Assembly (NCBI GenBank): GCA_036939355.1
Contig: JALLAP010000134.1
Coordinates: 1 to 20,211 of the forward strand
DNA: 20,211 bases
Direction: 5' to 3'
Source: Thalassiosira profunda
Lineage: Eukaryota > Bacillariophyta > Thalassiosirophyceae > Thalassiosirales > Thalassiosiraceae
This document shows, piece by piece, positions 9,254 through 17,965 of the stretch. How positions within the stretch are numbered: the first letter of the stretch is position 1; each line of letters starts with the position of its first letter. Both the position numbers and the translations under genes were made by a program. The notes below the pieces were generated by a model that did not search any database, was not told the origin of the DNA, and was given only the letters and a program-made list of their open reading frames with translations.

Positions 9254-9469
9254 CTATTGTCCACATCGACATTCTGCCGTTGCAATTATCTCCTTGAATT
9301 TCTGAAGAGTGCAGCAGTACAGGGGGCAGCGGTTGCACTCCGGGCGACTTCTTGTGTGATTGCAGAGGCCGACGAAGCTCTTGAACATCCGGCCACAGCC
9401 AACGCACGGCACACATCTGCAATCGGGGTGAACGGAGCTGCAATGTTGAGCGAGGAGGAGTAGACGCAT
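9254..9469 (-). CDS. Possible C2HC zinc-finger fragment
   Basis: A 71-residue frame with ATG at 9469 contains CVGCGRMFKSFVGLCNHTRS followed by RPEC. This gives Cys22-x2-Cys25-x12-His38-x6-Cys45 with Phe29 and Leu35 at the usual hydrophobic positions, as in C2H2-type fingers whose last His is replaced by Cys. Such fingers bind nucleic acid or protein and also occur in the N-termini of some LINE-type retrotransposons. The rest of the peptide is Cys-rich. A possible 3' splice site (GATTGCAG) lies just before the finger, so this may be one exon of a larger gene. It may equally be a relic or a chance match. Confidence 0.35.
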   Translation of the reverse strand: MRLLLLAQHCSSVHPDCRCVPCVGCGRMFKSFVGLCNHTRSRPECNRCPLYCCTLQKFKEIIATAECRCGQ

Positions 9470-9540
9470 AAGTTAGAAACAACATGCACATCAAATAAAT
9501 AACTTCCATTCCCACGAGTTTAGTCACTGTTCTACACGGA

Positions 9541-10105
9541 CTATGATCGTGGAGCAGCAGGCATCATCGTTGGCACCGGCAAGCGGCGAGGTCGAAATTC
9601 GTCTCGCTGATATAACCTTGGGCGGCGGTGAGCACCTGGCTTGAGGGGGGACAGATGTGGCATCGTGAGATGAGAGCGACGACGGACAAGAGGCAACGCC
9701 ACAGCAGACGGAAGGGAGCAGGATGTGAGCGGGTCAACGACGTTAGGGTGTGGCCAGCCAGGGGTTATGGCCAAGGGGCACAAGCGGCACGACGGGCGCG
9801 GCGCGGGCCGGTCGTTGACGAGAGGGCCAACGGCGACCGGGCGGTGGCCGGTGGCGTCGTCGTTGCAAACGAGGGGCGCCGGGGCCGGAGGGCCAAATTG
9901 ATGGACGACGAGCGTCCGCGGACGCCGGCTGACGAGGACGGCGGGAGCGCGGATGGTGGGCGATGGCAGGTGGGGCGGCGGGAGCGGCGTGGCTGTGGTG
10001 TTGGTTGTCGACTTGGAAAAATTATGGGGTGATGGCTGCAGGCAGGCACGATCTGGCCTTAGCTGGCAACGTCCTTTTTTAGGATGTCTCCGAGAAGGGC
10101 CCAAT
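9541..10105. other. GC-rich low-complexity stretch, no supported gene
   Basis: Long open frames exist on both strands (for example 9628-10032 plus and 9541-10170 minus). They encode overlapping Arg/Gly- or Pro/Ala/Arg-rich peptides without recognisable domains, as expected from GC-rich sequence with few stop codons. I see no reason to prefer either strand. Confidence 0.4.
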
Positions 10106-10106
10106 G

Positions 10107-10437
10107 GACACTGGATGTTGCATGTCCGGGACATGTCCAGGATGTCCCCGGGTTCACCCCAAAATTGCAATCGGAGGCGAGCCTGAACCTCCCGATGCAG
10201 CCATTACACCGTTGTAGAGTACTCATACGAACGAAACGGATGCCCTCCACTCGGTAACACCTGTGGATAACTTCCAACCTCTTGCTATCGATATTATCTG
10301 GCTTGAGAGCGCATTGGCATTTTGGCTTCCTTGCCACGAGCCAATGTCAAAGACGTGTCCCTCAATTTGCCAGTCAAGCTGGGTCATGGGGACATTTTGA
10401 TGTCAAATGGACATGTCGAGGACGCGTCCAGGACATT
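10107..10437. repeat. Clusters of GGACATGTCC-type motifs
   Basis: The palindromic element GGACATGTCC and half-sites recur. One cluster (10107-10156) contains CATGTCCGGGACATGTCC and GGATGTCCCCGGG. A second (10386-10437) contains GGGGACATTTTGATGTC, GGACATGTCGAGGACGCGTC and AGGACATT. A related GTCCCGGGAC palindrome occurs near 19685-19694. Origin and function unknown. Confidence 0.5.
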
Positions 10438-10574
10438 GACAACTAAGGATCTGGCACGATGTGCAAAAACGCAACGGCCAATAAAAAAGCAACGACCAAA
10501 AAAACAAAAAAGAGATCATGCCAAACTGCCAATGGAATTTCTACGTAGATTCCACTGCTCAAGGTTGAACAGTT

Positions 10575-10623
10575 GGTCAACTTGCAAGCACCTGGTCAAC
10601 TTGCAAGCACCTGGTCAACTTGC
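10575..10623. repeat. 19-bp tandem repeat, about 2.6 units
   Basis: GGTCAACTTGCAAGCACCT occurs at 10575-10593 and identically at 10594-10612. A partial unit, GGTCAACTTGC, follows at 10613-10623. It is a small, recent minisatellite-like expansion. Confidence 0.95.
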
Positions 10624-11359
10624 CACGCCGCTCCGAGCGCCGCCCACACCACCTCTTGCAAAACGAGATGCTGCCAAATTGCCTGCTGCTCGTCGCGCCG
10701 CCCATCTCTCCTCGCCGCTCTCCAGCTTGTGCCCCTCTTACAACTCGTGCCTGCCTAGAATCCCAGCAGATGTCTCGCCGCTCTCTCACCGCTCCTTTCG
10801 CAACCCGGCCTAGCCAGGTGCCTCGACGCTCCTCTCATTTCCCAACATACCAAAAAGCAGTCCGTGTCGTGTAGCGTGATTTGTTACGTGATGCGTCGGG
10901 GACTCTCCGAGTACGCGATTGCAGGGACTTTCTGGTGTGGTAGCGCCACTAGGTGACGTGATGGCGCCAAATTAGTTACGCGACCGTGCCACAACTGGCG
11001 CGAAACCTCCTTCAGATGGGGCTTGCGTTTTATTGGTTCCAAAAGCTTTCCTCGAGAACATTCCTGGGAGATATCTGCACTAGACGCTAGAGCATTAGGA
11101 AAGGTTCGTCTCGATTTCTAGCTAGATAGGACGCGAGCGCCCACGAGACCAATGTCTGCCGGGACGCGGCGTCCAGAGTCTGCTAGCCTGTATTGTGAAT
11201 AATAGGGTGCGCCTATTGCTTCATGGTTAAACTCTGTATTGTGAGCGGAGGGAGGTTGATGGATCGTTCGCTCGGTGCACTCGTCTTCGATTCTCTCTAG
11301 CTTTGCCAGCGTTGGTGTATGCGTGTGCGTGTGTTGATGTTTTGGCGCTGATTGCACAG
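10624..11359. other. Spacer without supported gene
   Basis: The first part (to about 10830) is C-rich and low complexity. The rest has several GGCGCCA/TAGCGCCA-like and TTACGTGATG/TTACGCGA-like short motifs (10870-11000) and a short GT-rich run near 11318-11338. No RNA gene or convincing coding frame is seen. Confidence 0.35.
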
Positions 11360-11449
11360 GCTCGTTTGGAGGATATGAATGAGTTTTCAGTGATCAATGA
11401 GTGCGCAAAGAAGCCCTCTCTGGTCGACGAATTTCTCCTAAGTAAGTAG
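11360..11449 (+). CDS. Candidate short coding exon
   Basis: A 3' splice-like site (GATTGCACAG) ends at 11359. The frame ARLEDMNEFSVINECAKK then continues as PSLVDEFLLSK to a TAG at 11447-11449. A strong donor-like GTAAGT sits at 11442. The composition is balanced and protein-like, unlike the surrounding spacer. An ATG at 11375 would give a 24-residue peptide. No family is recognised. It may be an internal exon of a lost or unrecognised gene, or chance. Confidence 0.22.
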   Translation, partial: ARLEDMNEFSVINECAKKPSLVDEFLLSK

Positions 11450-11608
11450 GTAGTAACTGTTTTTGGGTGGCGAACGGATTTTAGCGTTTGTTAGCGCGGC
11501 GCGAGCGAGCTGCTAGCTTGCGTGCTCCACGTAGGAAAAAAAGACACGTCTCCACTTAGCCAATACCGGCTTCTCGTAGTCACTTAGCCGATTGAGACAC
11601 ATAAACAG

Positions 11609-11692
11609 TAACAAAATCGGATAAAAGTTTTACTTCAGTTCCACCTTAATAAGTAAAATCGGACAAAAATTTTACTTCAGTTCCACCTTAAA
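11609..11692. repeat. 42-bp tandem duplication
   Basis: Two adjacent 42-base units share AAAATCGGANAAAANTTTTA followed by CTTCAGTTCCACCTTAA. They lie at 11609-11650 and 11651-11692 and differ at only a few positions. Confidence 0.9.
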
Positions 11693-11767
11693 GAACCCTC
11701 GTGACAAATATTATTTCGTAAATGGTACATACATATTATGTATGTTTGTAATGAAATGCAGGTCCCC

Positions 11768-11918
11768 TAATTGGGCGAATTTATTGTGCGGCCGCCCGAA
11801 GGAGTTTGACCTTCATTCTTTTTTCGGGGCACAGTTTAGCTCTTTGCCCATGCCCCGGAATGGGTTGGAAAGTCGAAGGAGGTATGCTCTGGGCCCGCTC
11901 AATAAATTCGCCCAATTA
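11768..11918. mobile_element. MITE-like 151-bp element with perfect 19-bp inverted repeats
   Basis: The left arm TAATTGGGCGAATTTATTG (11768-11786) is exactly complementary to the right arm at 11900-11918. The interior of 113 bases has no coding capacity worth noting. Each arm ends in TA, which fits a TA target-site duplication of the Tc1/mariner type, leaving 17-base arms starting ATTGGGCG. Assignment to that superfamily is inference from the TA and the size. Confidence 0.6.
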
Positions 11919-12575
11919 CTTGTCAAGACCCCCCACCGGTCCAGAAAACTTAACTGGTTATACCCCTACGTAGTAAACTAGTACATAGGTACGTACGGGG
12001 TATGCTGGTTACTTTCACCCCTTTCCCCCGCCGGGAGCCCACCTCCCAAGGACTTTGATGCTCACTTTGCCGCTCGCTACCTAGTCGATCCAAAATCTGG
12101 CGTTTCGCCACATCTGATGACGTGGAACTTATTCCTACGTAATTTTGTTAGATGAAGTTAGATACTTACGTGAAAAGGTAAGAGTAGGAAAAAAGTTGCC
12201 TCGGATTTTTTTGCAACGGCTGTCGTTTTGTGGCGGTTGGTTTTTGCTAGCTTTTTCGCGATTTACCGCGGTGAAACGACAGATTTTTGCTGGCGCCAGA
12301 TTTTTGCAAGACTAGCTCGAACTGCTCGGCAACCCCAAGCCCAAATGGGCCAAATGAGGGCTCATTCGACTCGTCTTTGCAAGAGCTTTCCAACGATATG
12401 CTGGGTGGGGTCATACGTACAGTTACTGTTATTCCCTTGGTACAGTAGAAAAAATCAAACCTACATTACATTACAAATTACGGTAGTACTCCTACCTAGT
12501 ACAAGGCCCAAGTTCCCACTCATCTGCGACGTGCGAAGCAACTGATACACCACAGCGCTGAGGCTGTGCATCATA
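11919..12575. other. Spacer upstream of the fucosyltransferase-like gene
   Basis: No gene supported. It contains TACGTA motifs (11967, 12136) and a roughly 100-base AT-leaning stretch just before the ATG at 12576 that would hold the 5' UTR and core promoter. No clear TATA box is identified. The open frame at 12228-12545 has no recognisable features. Confidence 0.35.
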
Positions 12576-14140
12576 ATGGGAAGACCAGCGGTAGTAGTGT
12601 TAGGCTGGGCAGCAATAATAGTTTTTAGCGTCATACTCACATTCAATGAGAGATTGAGGAGCAGTGCCGAGGTCAAGGCGAAGAAAAAGAAAAATGTGCG
12701 GCAGATGCAACCAAACCCCTTCTCCGTCCGTGACTACTACCCAGTTAAGACGGTTGTGCCGACCTGGATCGAAGACTACATAGAGTTTCACAACAAGGCC
12801 ATCGTTTTGGACGAAGAAACCAACAAGACTAGGCTGGCCGATGGCGTCAAATTCCTCGTTTACTCCTGCCGTGGCATTTGCGGCGGTGTTGGCGACCGCA
12901 CGAACGGCATTCTCACATTGTTTGTACGGTTCTTTGCCCTGATATTTACCCTGGCGCCCAGTTTTGCGTTCTCCCAGTTTTGCGTTCTAATTTCTGTTTT
13001 TCATCCTCCACCTCCAGTATGCTGCTGTCCTGTCCCGTCGGGTCCTCATAATAGACCATCCCACACCCTACCCCCTGAAAGACGTACTCTTGCCCAATAG
13101 AATTCGCTGGGACATCGATGAATATCCAGAGCATCAAAGGCAGTATAATGTTATTGACGAGGCTCGCAACCCAGTAAGTGTTGCTTGCTTGTCTGTGTGT
13201 GCTTTTTGTGTCATGATGGACCTGCTGAGTTTTCCTTGGATTTAATGCCTAGATCCCCTTTCTGAAAGAGCCTTGTCAAAACGATAACGAGATGCAGGGC
13301 ATCCTGATTCAGGTCAACCAGTGGTACATGCGATATCTTTGGCCGAGCAAATGCATGCATGATCTCCTGCGTGCAAGCAACACAACTAGGGCCCGCGACA
13401 CTGGTTGTGGTGCATGCAATATTGTCAATGAAGATACTGTGCACCAAACTTATCGCTGGGCTTTTTGGTCTCTATTCAAATTCAGCAATGATGCTGTCGG
13501 GGCAGCATTTCGCTTGCGAATTGAAGCCAGAATGGACACGATCAATTCGACGCTGGAGCTAGGTACCGCCGATGCTACGTCTGGATCTACTTTCATTTTC
13601 CCTCCGTATATTGCTGTTCATATTCGACACGAGAGGCATACTGGCGAAGAAAATGAGCGCAAATTTTTCACTTGTGCGCGCAAGTTTCAGGAACGACTTC
13701 GTCATCGTCAAGAGAGAACCGAAAACATCATCGTGATTTCGGATAGCTCTTCCACGAAAGCGAAGTTTCGCAGTTGGGACGCAACTGTGAAAGTTTCCGC
13801 GGCTGCTGAGTTCCATGTCGATCAAGGCAATTCTATTTATAGGTCACGGGCCTCCAGGGACGACCAAAAGAGAGCTAACCTGGATGTGTTCGCGGAGCTT
13901 CTTATTTTGATTGAATCTGAATGCTTGGTACGGTCTCGGTCAGGATACAGCGAAATTTCGCAGATGGTGTCCATTTCAAATGAACGCACGAACGAGCGCT
14001 GTGGTGTTCAATTTGACGAATGCAGCGACGAAGCCGTTGAGGCAGCAATGTCGAGCCTGCATTGGAATAGAGATCGTTCCAATATTGTCGACAAAAATTG
14101 GAGTAGCTGGGTGCTAAAACACCCATATCTGTATAGCTAG
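12576..14140 (+). CDS. Fucosyltransferase-like type II membrane protein, three exons
   Basis: Exons 12576-12923, 13018-13173 and 13253-14140 join in frame (all phase 0) to a 463-residue protein. An N-terminal membrane anchor (about residues 5-23) is followed by a Lys-rich stem, typical of Golgi enzymes facing the lumen. Family signals are YSCRGICGGVGDRTNGI (96-112, a GG-x-GDR nucleotide-sugar-site motif), YAAVLSRRVLIIDHP (117-131), IAVHIRHERHTGEE (288-301, like the H-x-R motif of alpha-1,6/NodZ-type and O-fucosyltransferases), IIVISDSS, and FAELLILIESECLVRSRSGYS (381-401), which fits the C-terminal donor-binding part. N-glycosylation sequons (NKT, NTT, NST) agree with a lumenal domain. By family it would transfer fucose from GDP-fucose to a glycan or protein; the acceptor is unknown. 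The ATG at 12576 immediately precedes the anchor. The protein appears full length, with no internal breaks. Confidence 0.8.
12924..13017 (+). other. Intron 1 of the fucosyltransferase-like gene
   Basis: Ninety-four bases, donor GTACGG, acceptor CACCTCCAG after a pyrimidine-rich tract. Removal joins GILTLF to YAAVLSRRVLIIDHP, a continuity expected for this fold. Without splicing the frame turns into unrelated sequence. Confidence 0.8.
13174..13252 (+). other. Intron 2 of the fucosyltransferase-like gene
   Basis: Seventy-nine bases, donor GTAAGT, acceptor ATGCCTAG. Removal joins NVIDEARNP to IPFLKEPCQND in frame and links the two halves of the catalytic region. Confidence 0.8.
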
Positions 14141-14706
14141 CTAGAAAAACGGTGCGCCAATGAATACAGGGACCGAGATGAGCAGCTTTCGGTGCAACCC
14201 GGACAACAGTTTGCCAACCCTACCATTCTGACCGAATTCAACCTCATGTCCTAGTGTCGCTTGCTGCATCTGTTGTGATAGATCGTTTGCAGAAGATCAT
14301 ACCCTGTAGGTATGATAACCCGCAGTGATTTTCGTGGCAACGAGAACGCAAACATGGCATAGTGGGCGCGCGCGCGTCTTTCTAAGTATCTCTTACCTGT
14401 AAACTCTACCATCAGTATGTAGATTCGTACAGACTGAACTAATTCCAGAGCTCACCTTTTTTCCACGTGACGAGCTGCCCTCACGACTGCCCTGCCTTAT
14501 CTACCGCCGACCACCCGACGTCCTTCCTACCAAGGTCCAGAGCCGATGTTATGCCACTGCCTTGGAGGTGATCCAGACGCTAAGATAGACCCCTTTTGTG
14601 TAGGACTACTTATGTTCTGCTCTCTGACGATAATGTATTCAGCCGTCCCAGTGCCTCCATGCCCACCCGATGCACCAAATCGTTAGCATATAATAATATT
14701 ATGAGG
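14141..14706. other. Downstream spacer with a 3' stem-loop
   Basis: A perfect 8-bp stem with 5-base loop (ATCATACC-CTGTA-GGTATGAT, 14296-14316) lies about 155 bases after the fucosyltransferase-like stop codon. It could sit in the 3' UTR. A short GCGCGCGCGC run is at 14367-14376. No other gene is supported. Confidence 0.4.
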
Positions 14707-15227
14707 CCATGGGCCGGCCCGCCGCCAATATCGACAATCAGGCGGCGCCCCAACTATCAAATCGCATCTAATGGTCTCGTTGATGAACGCCGTGGTGGTG
14801 GCGTGGGCGTGCAAGGCGGCGCCGCGTCGTAGTATTGCAAGAACAACGCGGTGATTCGATCGCACAAATCCCGCTTCCGCCGGCCGTCCCGCCGCCAAAA
14901 TCGATGTTCAGGCAAAGCCCCCCGCGCGTATCATTTCGCCTCTACTCATCTCGCCGATGATGGTAGTGGCGGCGACGCGGGCGTGCGAGGCGGCGCCGCC
15001 AGGGAATCGAGAATACGGAGATATCTCGATATTTGCAATGTATCTTGTGCGTACCGCTTCGGGCGGCCACCACCGCTGCCAATCATGACATTCAAACAAA
15101 ACCCGTACATCAAATCGTCTCTACTTGTCTTACCGGTGATGGCTGTTGCAGCAGAACGGGTATGTGAGTTGGCGATGCGCTGTAATATCGCGGCAACGAC
15201 GCGATGGTTTGGGCGTACCCAGAACAA
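14707..15227. repeat. Three diverged tandem units of about 170-180 bp
   Basis: Units begin near 14712 (GGCCGGCCCGCCGCCAATAT), 14879 (GCCGGCCGTCCCGCCGCCAA) and 15060 (CGGGCGGCCACCACCGCTGC). Each continues with an ATCAAATCG or ATCATTTCG CTCT-type segment, then a GTGGTGGCG...GGGCGTGCAAGGCGGCG-type block. Read on the minus strand the units give related peptides, for example VRPNHRVVAAILQR and VRSNHRVVLAILRR. Divergence is high, so this is an old duplication. Whether it was ever coding is unclear. Confidence 0.55.
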
Positions 15228-15501
15228 AACACTCCGTTCTCCGCCGTTCTCGCCCCGCGACGCACTCGCACGCCCCCGCCGCCTATCGAATATTGATCGG
15301 CGCGAGCAGGAGATCGTCTTTCATGCATGGCACTTTGTCTGGGACCCGATATTGGCACAGCTGTCGGTGATGTGCTTGTGTGTGTGCCATCATTTTTTAT
15401 GCGAGCGGTTTATCTAGAGGAAGCTAGCAAAATGAGGTACGCACATTTTTGTGCCTATGGTACCAGTGGTACGCACAAAAAAAGTATTATTCCCTGAATA
15501 T

Positions 15502-15637
15502 TGTGGGAGACGTTCTCCCACAGTTTTAGTACCAGGATTCTACATACGTGAAATCGCTTTTGTTCGCCAACCAAGTTCTCCCACAGTTTGAGTACCAGGT
15601 TCTACATACGTGTCCTCGCTAATGTTCGCCAGCCAGC
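15502..15637. repeat. 63-bp tandem duplication preceded by a TGTGGGAGA palindrome
   Basis: A palindrome TGTGGGAGA-CGT-TCTCCCACA occupies 15502-15522. Two 63-base units follow at 15512-15574 and 15575-15637. Both contain GTTCTCCCACAGTTT, AGTACCAGG, TTCTACATACGTG and GTTCGCCA. A diverged, inverted version of part of this appears at 17024-17066. Confidence 0.85.
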
Positions 15638-16770
15638 TTCACGCGTGACTGGCTTCTCTTTTTTTTTTTGCAAACCCAAAGCCGGCAAGCAACAAAGAGC
15701 CCGCCGCTCGCTCGGCCGCCTCCTCCTCCTCCTATCCCAAGCGCTGCGCGGCCGCCTCCTCAGAGCCCGCTGGCTCTGTGTACCCCCGTCATGACACGAT
15801 TGGCGCGGTTGGAATGCCGGGCGGGGGCACCAGTTGGCTGATGTGTGTGATGTGCTGAGTCAACCCCAGCTCGCCGCGTCGTCGCCACCCACCCAGCGGC
15901 GCCTTCGCCGCCGCCCAGCCTTCGACGCGGCGGGCGAGCTGATGTATTTGCGTCAGATCGCCCGCCGCGCCCTACATACCGGCGATGTGCGACATGTCGA
16001 TGCTGGCATCGGCGGCCGATTGCGTCAAAAGAGAGAGAGGCGCTACGCGCCTCCCGGCAGTCGATCTGCGGCCAGGAGGAGGAGGAGGGCATTCGCGGAT
16101 TCGGTCGCCGATGCCCGTGTGTGAGGTGGTTGGTGCTGGTCCGGTGGGATCAAAAGTGTATGTCGGAGGCCCTCTAGGGCCGGAGGTAGCTCGATCTGGG
16201 CGCTGGAGCCGCGGCGAGCTCGCCGGGACCGGGGAGGCGGAGCAGACGCCAACGAATCGATCGCGCTGCCGCGATGGAGGCGCCGAGCATTGTGGAGTAG
16301 CCGAGCACGGCATACTCGTCACATCGCACCAGGATTGCGGACACGTGCAAGTGGTGCCGGGACGCGGGATATCCGTGGGTCGTCGCGGATACGCCGATCG
16401 GAGTATGTTTCCTTCCGGATGGGCATGTTGGGCATCGTGGGCATGGCGAGCATTGTGTGCTCGTCCTTTCGGGAGGTGCCGGACATCGCGGGCGCGTGGA
16501 ACCTAATCTCGTCTCCCGGCGCATGGAACGGAGACACGACATCAACAAGTACGGGGCAGAGGGTCGATGTCGAGCGGTCGAGCTTGGCGAATTTGTTGCT
16601 CAAGAGCGCGCGCGCGCGATCTTGGCCATCGTTGGCGTGTTGATGGTGTCGTTCGATGCGGAGGGCACGTCGAGGGCTATGCTGCGCCGAGGTTTTGGGG
16701 GGTCGCGAAGGGCCAACCGGCTGTACTCGTCGGTACAGAATGGAGGCATTGACAATGTGCGTCATTTAAA
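15638..16770. other. GC-rich stretch with overlapping ORFs, no supported gene
   Basis: It starts with a T-run (15659-15669) and continues as GC-rich, low-complexity sequence. Several open frames on both strands (for example 15985-16506 plus, 16319-16765 minus) have Arg/Gly/Ala/Pro-biased composition and no recognisable motifs. It is flanked by related TGTGGGAGA-type motifs on both sides, which may mean it is cargo within a larger element. Confidence 0.35.
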
Positions 16771-17105
16771 ATAGAATGAATGCAATTCATATCGCATAAT
16801 GTATGTATCATGACGCTCGAATGATGCATCCAATAAGTTGTAAAGGAGTTGCAACACAACGACGACCATCACCTCTTTTGTCTTCTTTCCTTTGCGGCGT
16901 GATCGAAAATCAGAAATCATGTGAACTTGGTCCTTCTTCCGTGGAAAAAATTCTTACCAAACGGTGGAGACAGTATCATTTTTGGCGGGGGAGACGTTTC
17001 GGCGGCGATTTTGGCGAATTTTTACATACGTAGGCCAGTACAAAAGTGTGGGAGAAGTTGTCCCACGATCGTCTAAAAAGAGCAGCATAAATCGGGTGAC
17101 CTTCG

Positions 17106-17129
17106 TTTTGTTAGCGCTTTTGTTAGCGC
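17106..17129. repeat. 12-bp tandem duplication TTTTGTTAGCGC
   Basis: Two identical adjacent units at 17106-17117 and 17118-17129. A related TTTGTTAGCGC occurs near 11485. Confidence 0.85.
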
Positions 17130-17315
17130 TTGTCGCCCGTCTTACATCACGTAATTTTACGATTCTTGGACAATTTCTCGCACACTTTTGAGAAATCCTA
17201 CGCAGGAACCGGTATTTCTCCCACAAAAGTCACTTATGTACGCACAAAGTGGTACGCCCTTCCCATAAATAACCAGAGAACATAGGTACAAAAGGTAGTC
17301 CAACCACAGTAGATG

Positions 17316-17719
17316 TGCTATTCGCTGTTCGGCCTCATCCCAAATTTTGCCCGCATAGCGCCCGCAATTCGGGAATTTGGGGCCGGCGACAAGGGACTGA
17401 CATGAGAAGAATTTCCGACCAGATCTTAGGTGAGGTCTGAGGGTCCAGATTCCCAAAATGATTTTTTTGTTTTGGCGGGAAACCCTCTATTTAGCAGCTA
17501 AATGGCCCCCGTCATATCATGACGTCATTGTGACACAGCAAGAAAATTTGCGGGGGAACCCCCCCAAAATTGAGGGTGTGAGGGTCTGCGAAGCCCCAAC
17601 GGGTTTTTTTGGAGGCCAAAATTGGAGGGTATGAGGGTCATGGGTTGGTATCCTGACCCCCTAAGATCCGGTCATGAATTCTTCTCATGTCCGTCCCTTG
17701 CCGGCGAACGGCAATAGCA
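17316..17719. mobile_element. Inverted-repeat element, about 0.4 kb
   Basis: The segment GCCGGCGACAAGGGACTGAC plus ATGAGAAGAATT..CCGACCAGATCTTAGG (17382-17430) is an imperfect inverted match to 17660-17705. That right arm reads on the minus strand GCCGGCAAGGGACGGACATG, AGAAGAATT, then CCGGATCTTAGG. An outer pair, TGCTATTCGCTGTTCGGCC (17316-17334) and the complement of GGCGAACGGCAATAGCA (17703-17719), extends the arms, with about 50 extra bases on the left. The interior (17431-17659) has GTCATATCATGACGTCATTG and GAGGGTNTGAGGGTC repeats but no protein. A 14-base direct repeat, GCTATTCGCTGTTC, occurs at 17317-17330 and 17758-17771. It is most likely a non-autonomous DNA transposon. Confidence 0.6.
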
Positions 17720-17965
17720 AACAGGTACCTACAAAATGTACATACTTTTTTGCTATCGCTATTCGCTGTTCAAAACCACACCTTATCCGTACTCTAGCAG
17801 CCAAAAAGGATAAAAAAGGATAAAAAACGGCGCCTTGCTGGTGCCATCCCTACTTGCACAAGCTATGCACATTAGAAGAGAGCTAAGGGTAGTGGGTATC
17901 GGGTTTGAGCCTCACTTTGGTCAATATTATTTGTCAATATCGGCCCCATAGTCTCCTCAGCAGAT

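Noticed and set aside
8842..9297. 151-residue plus-strand ORF
   Set aside because: It reads straight through the GCGATCGC repeat array and has no domain or coherent composition.
9541..10170. 209-residue minus-strand ORF and 134-residue plus-strand ORF
   Set aside because: Both are low-complexity products of the same GC-rich sequence. They overlap on opposite strands and show no domains.
15985..16765. 173-residue plus-strand and 148-residue minus-strand ORFs
   Set aside because: Opposing overlapping frames in GC-rich sequence with Arg/Gly/Pro bias and no motif.
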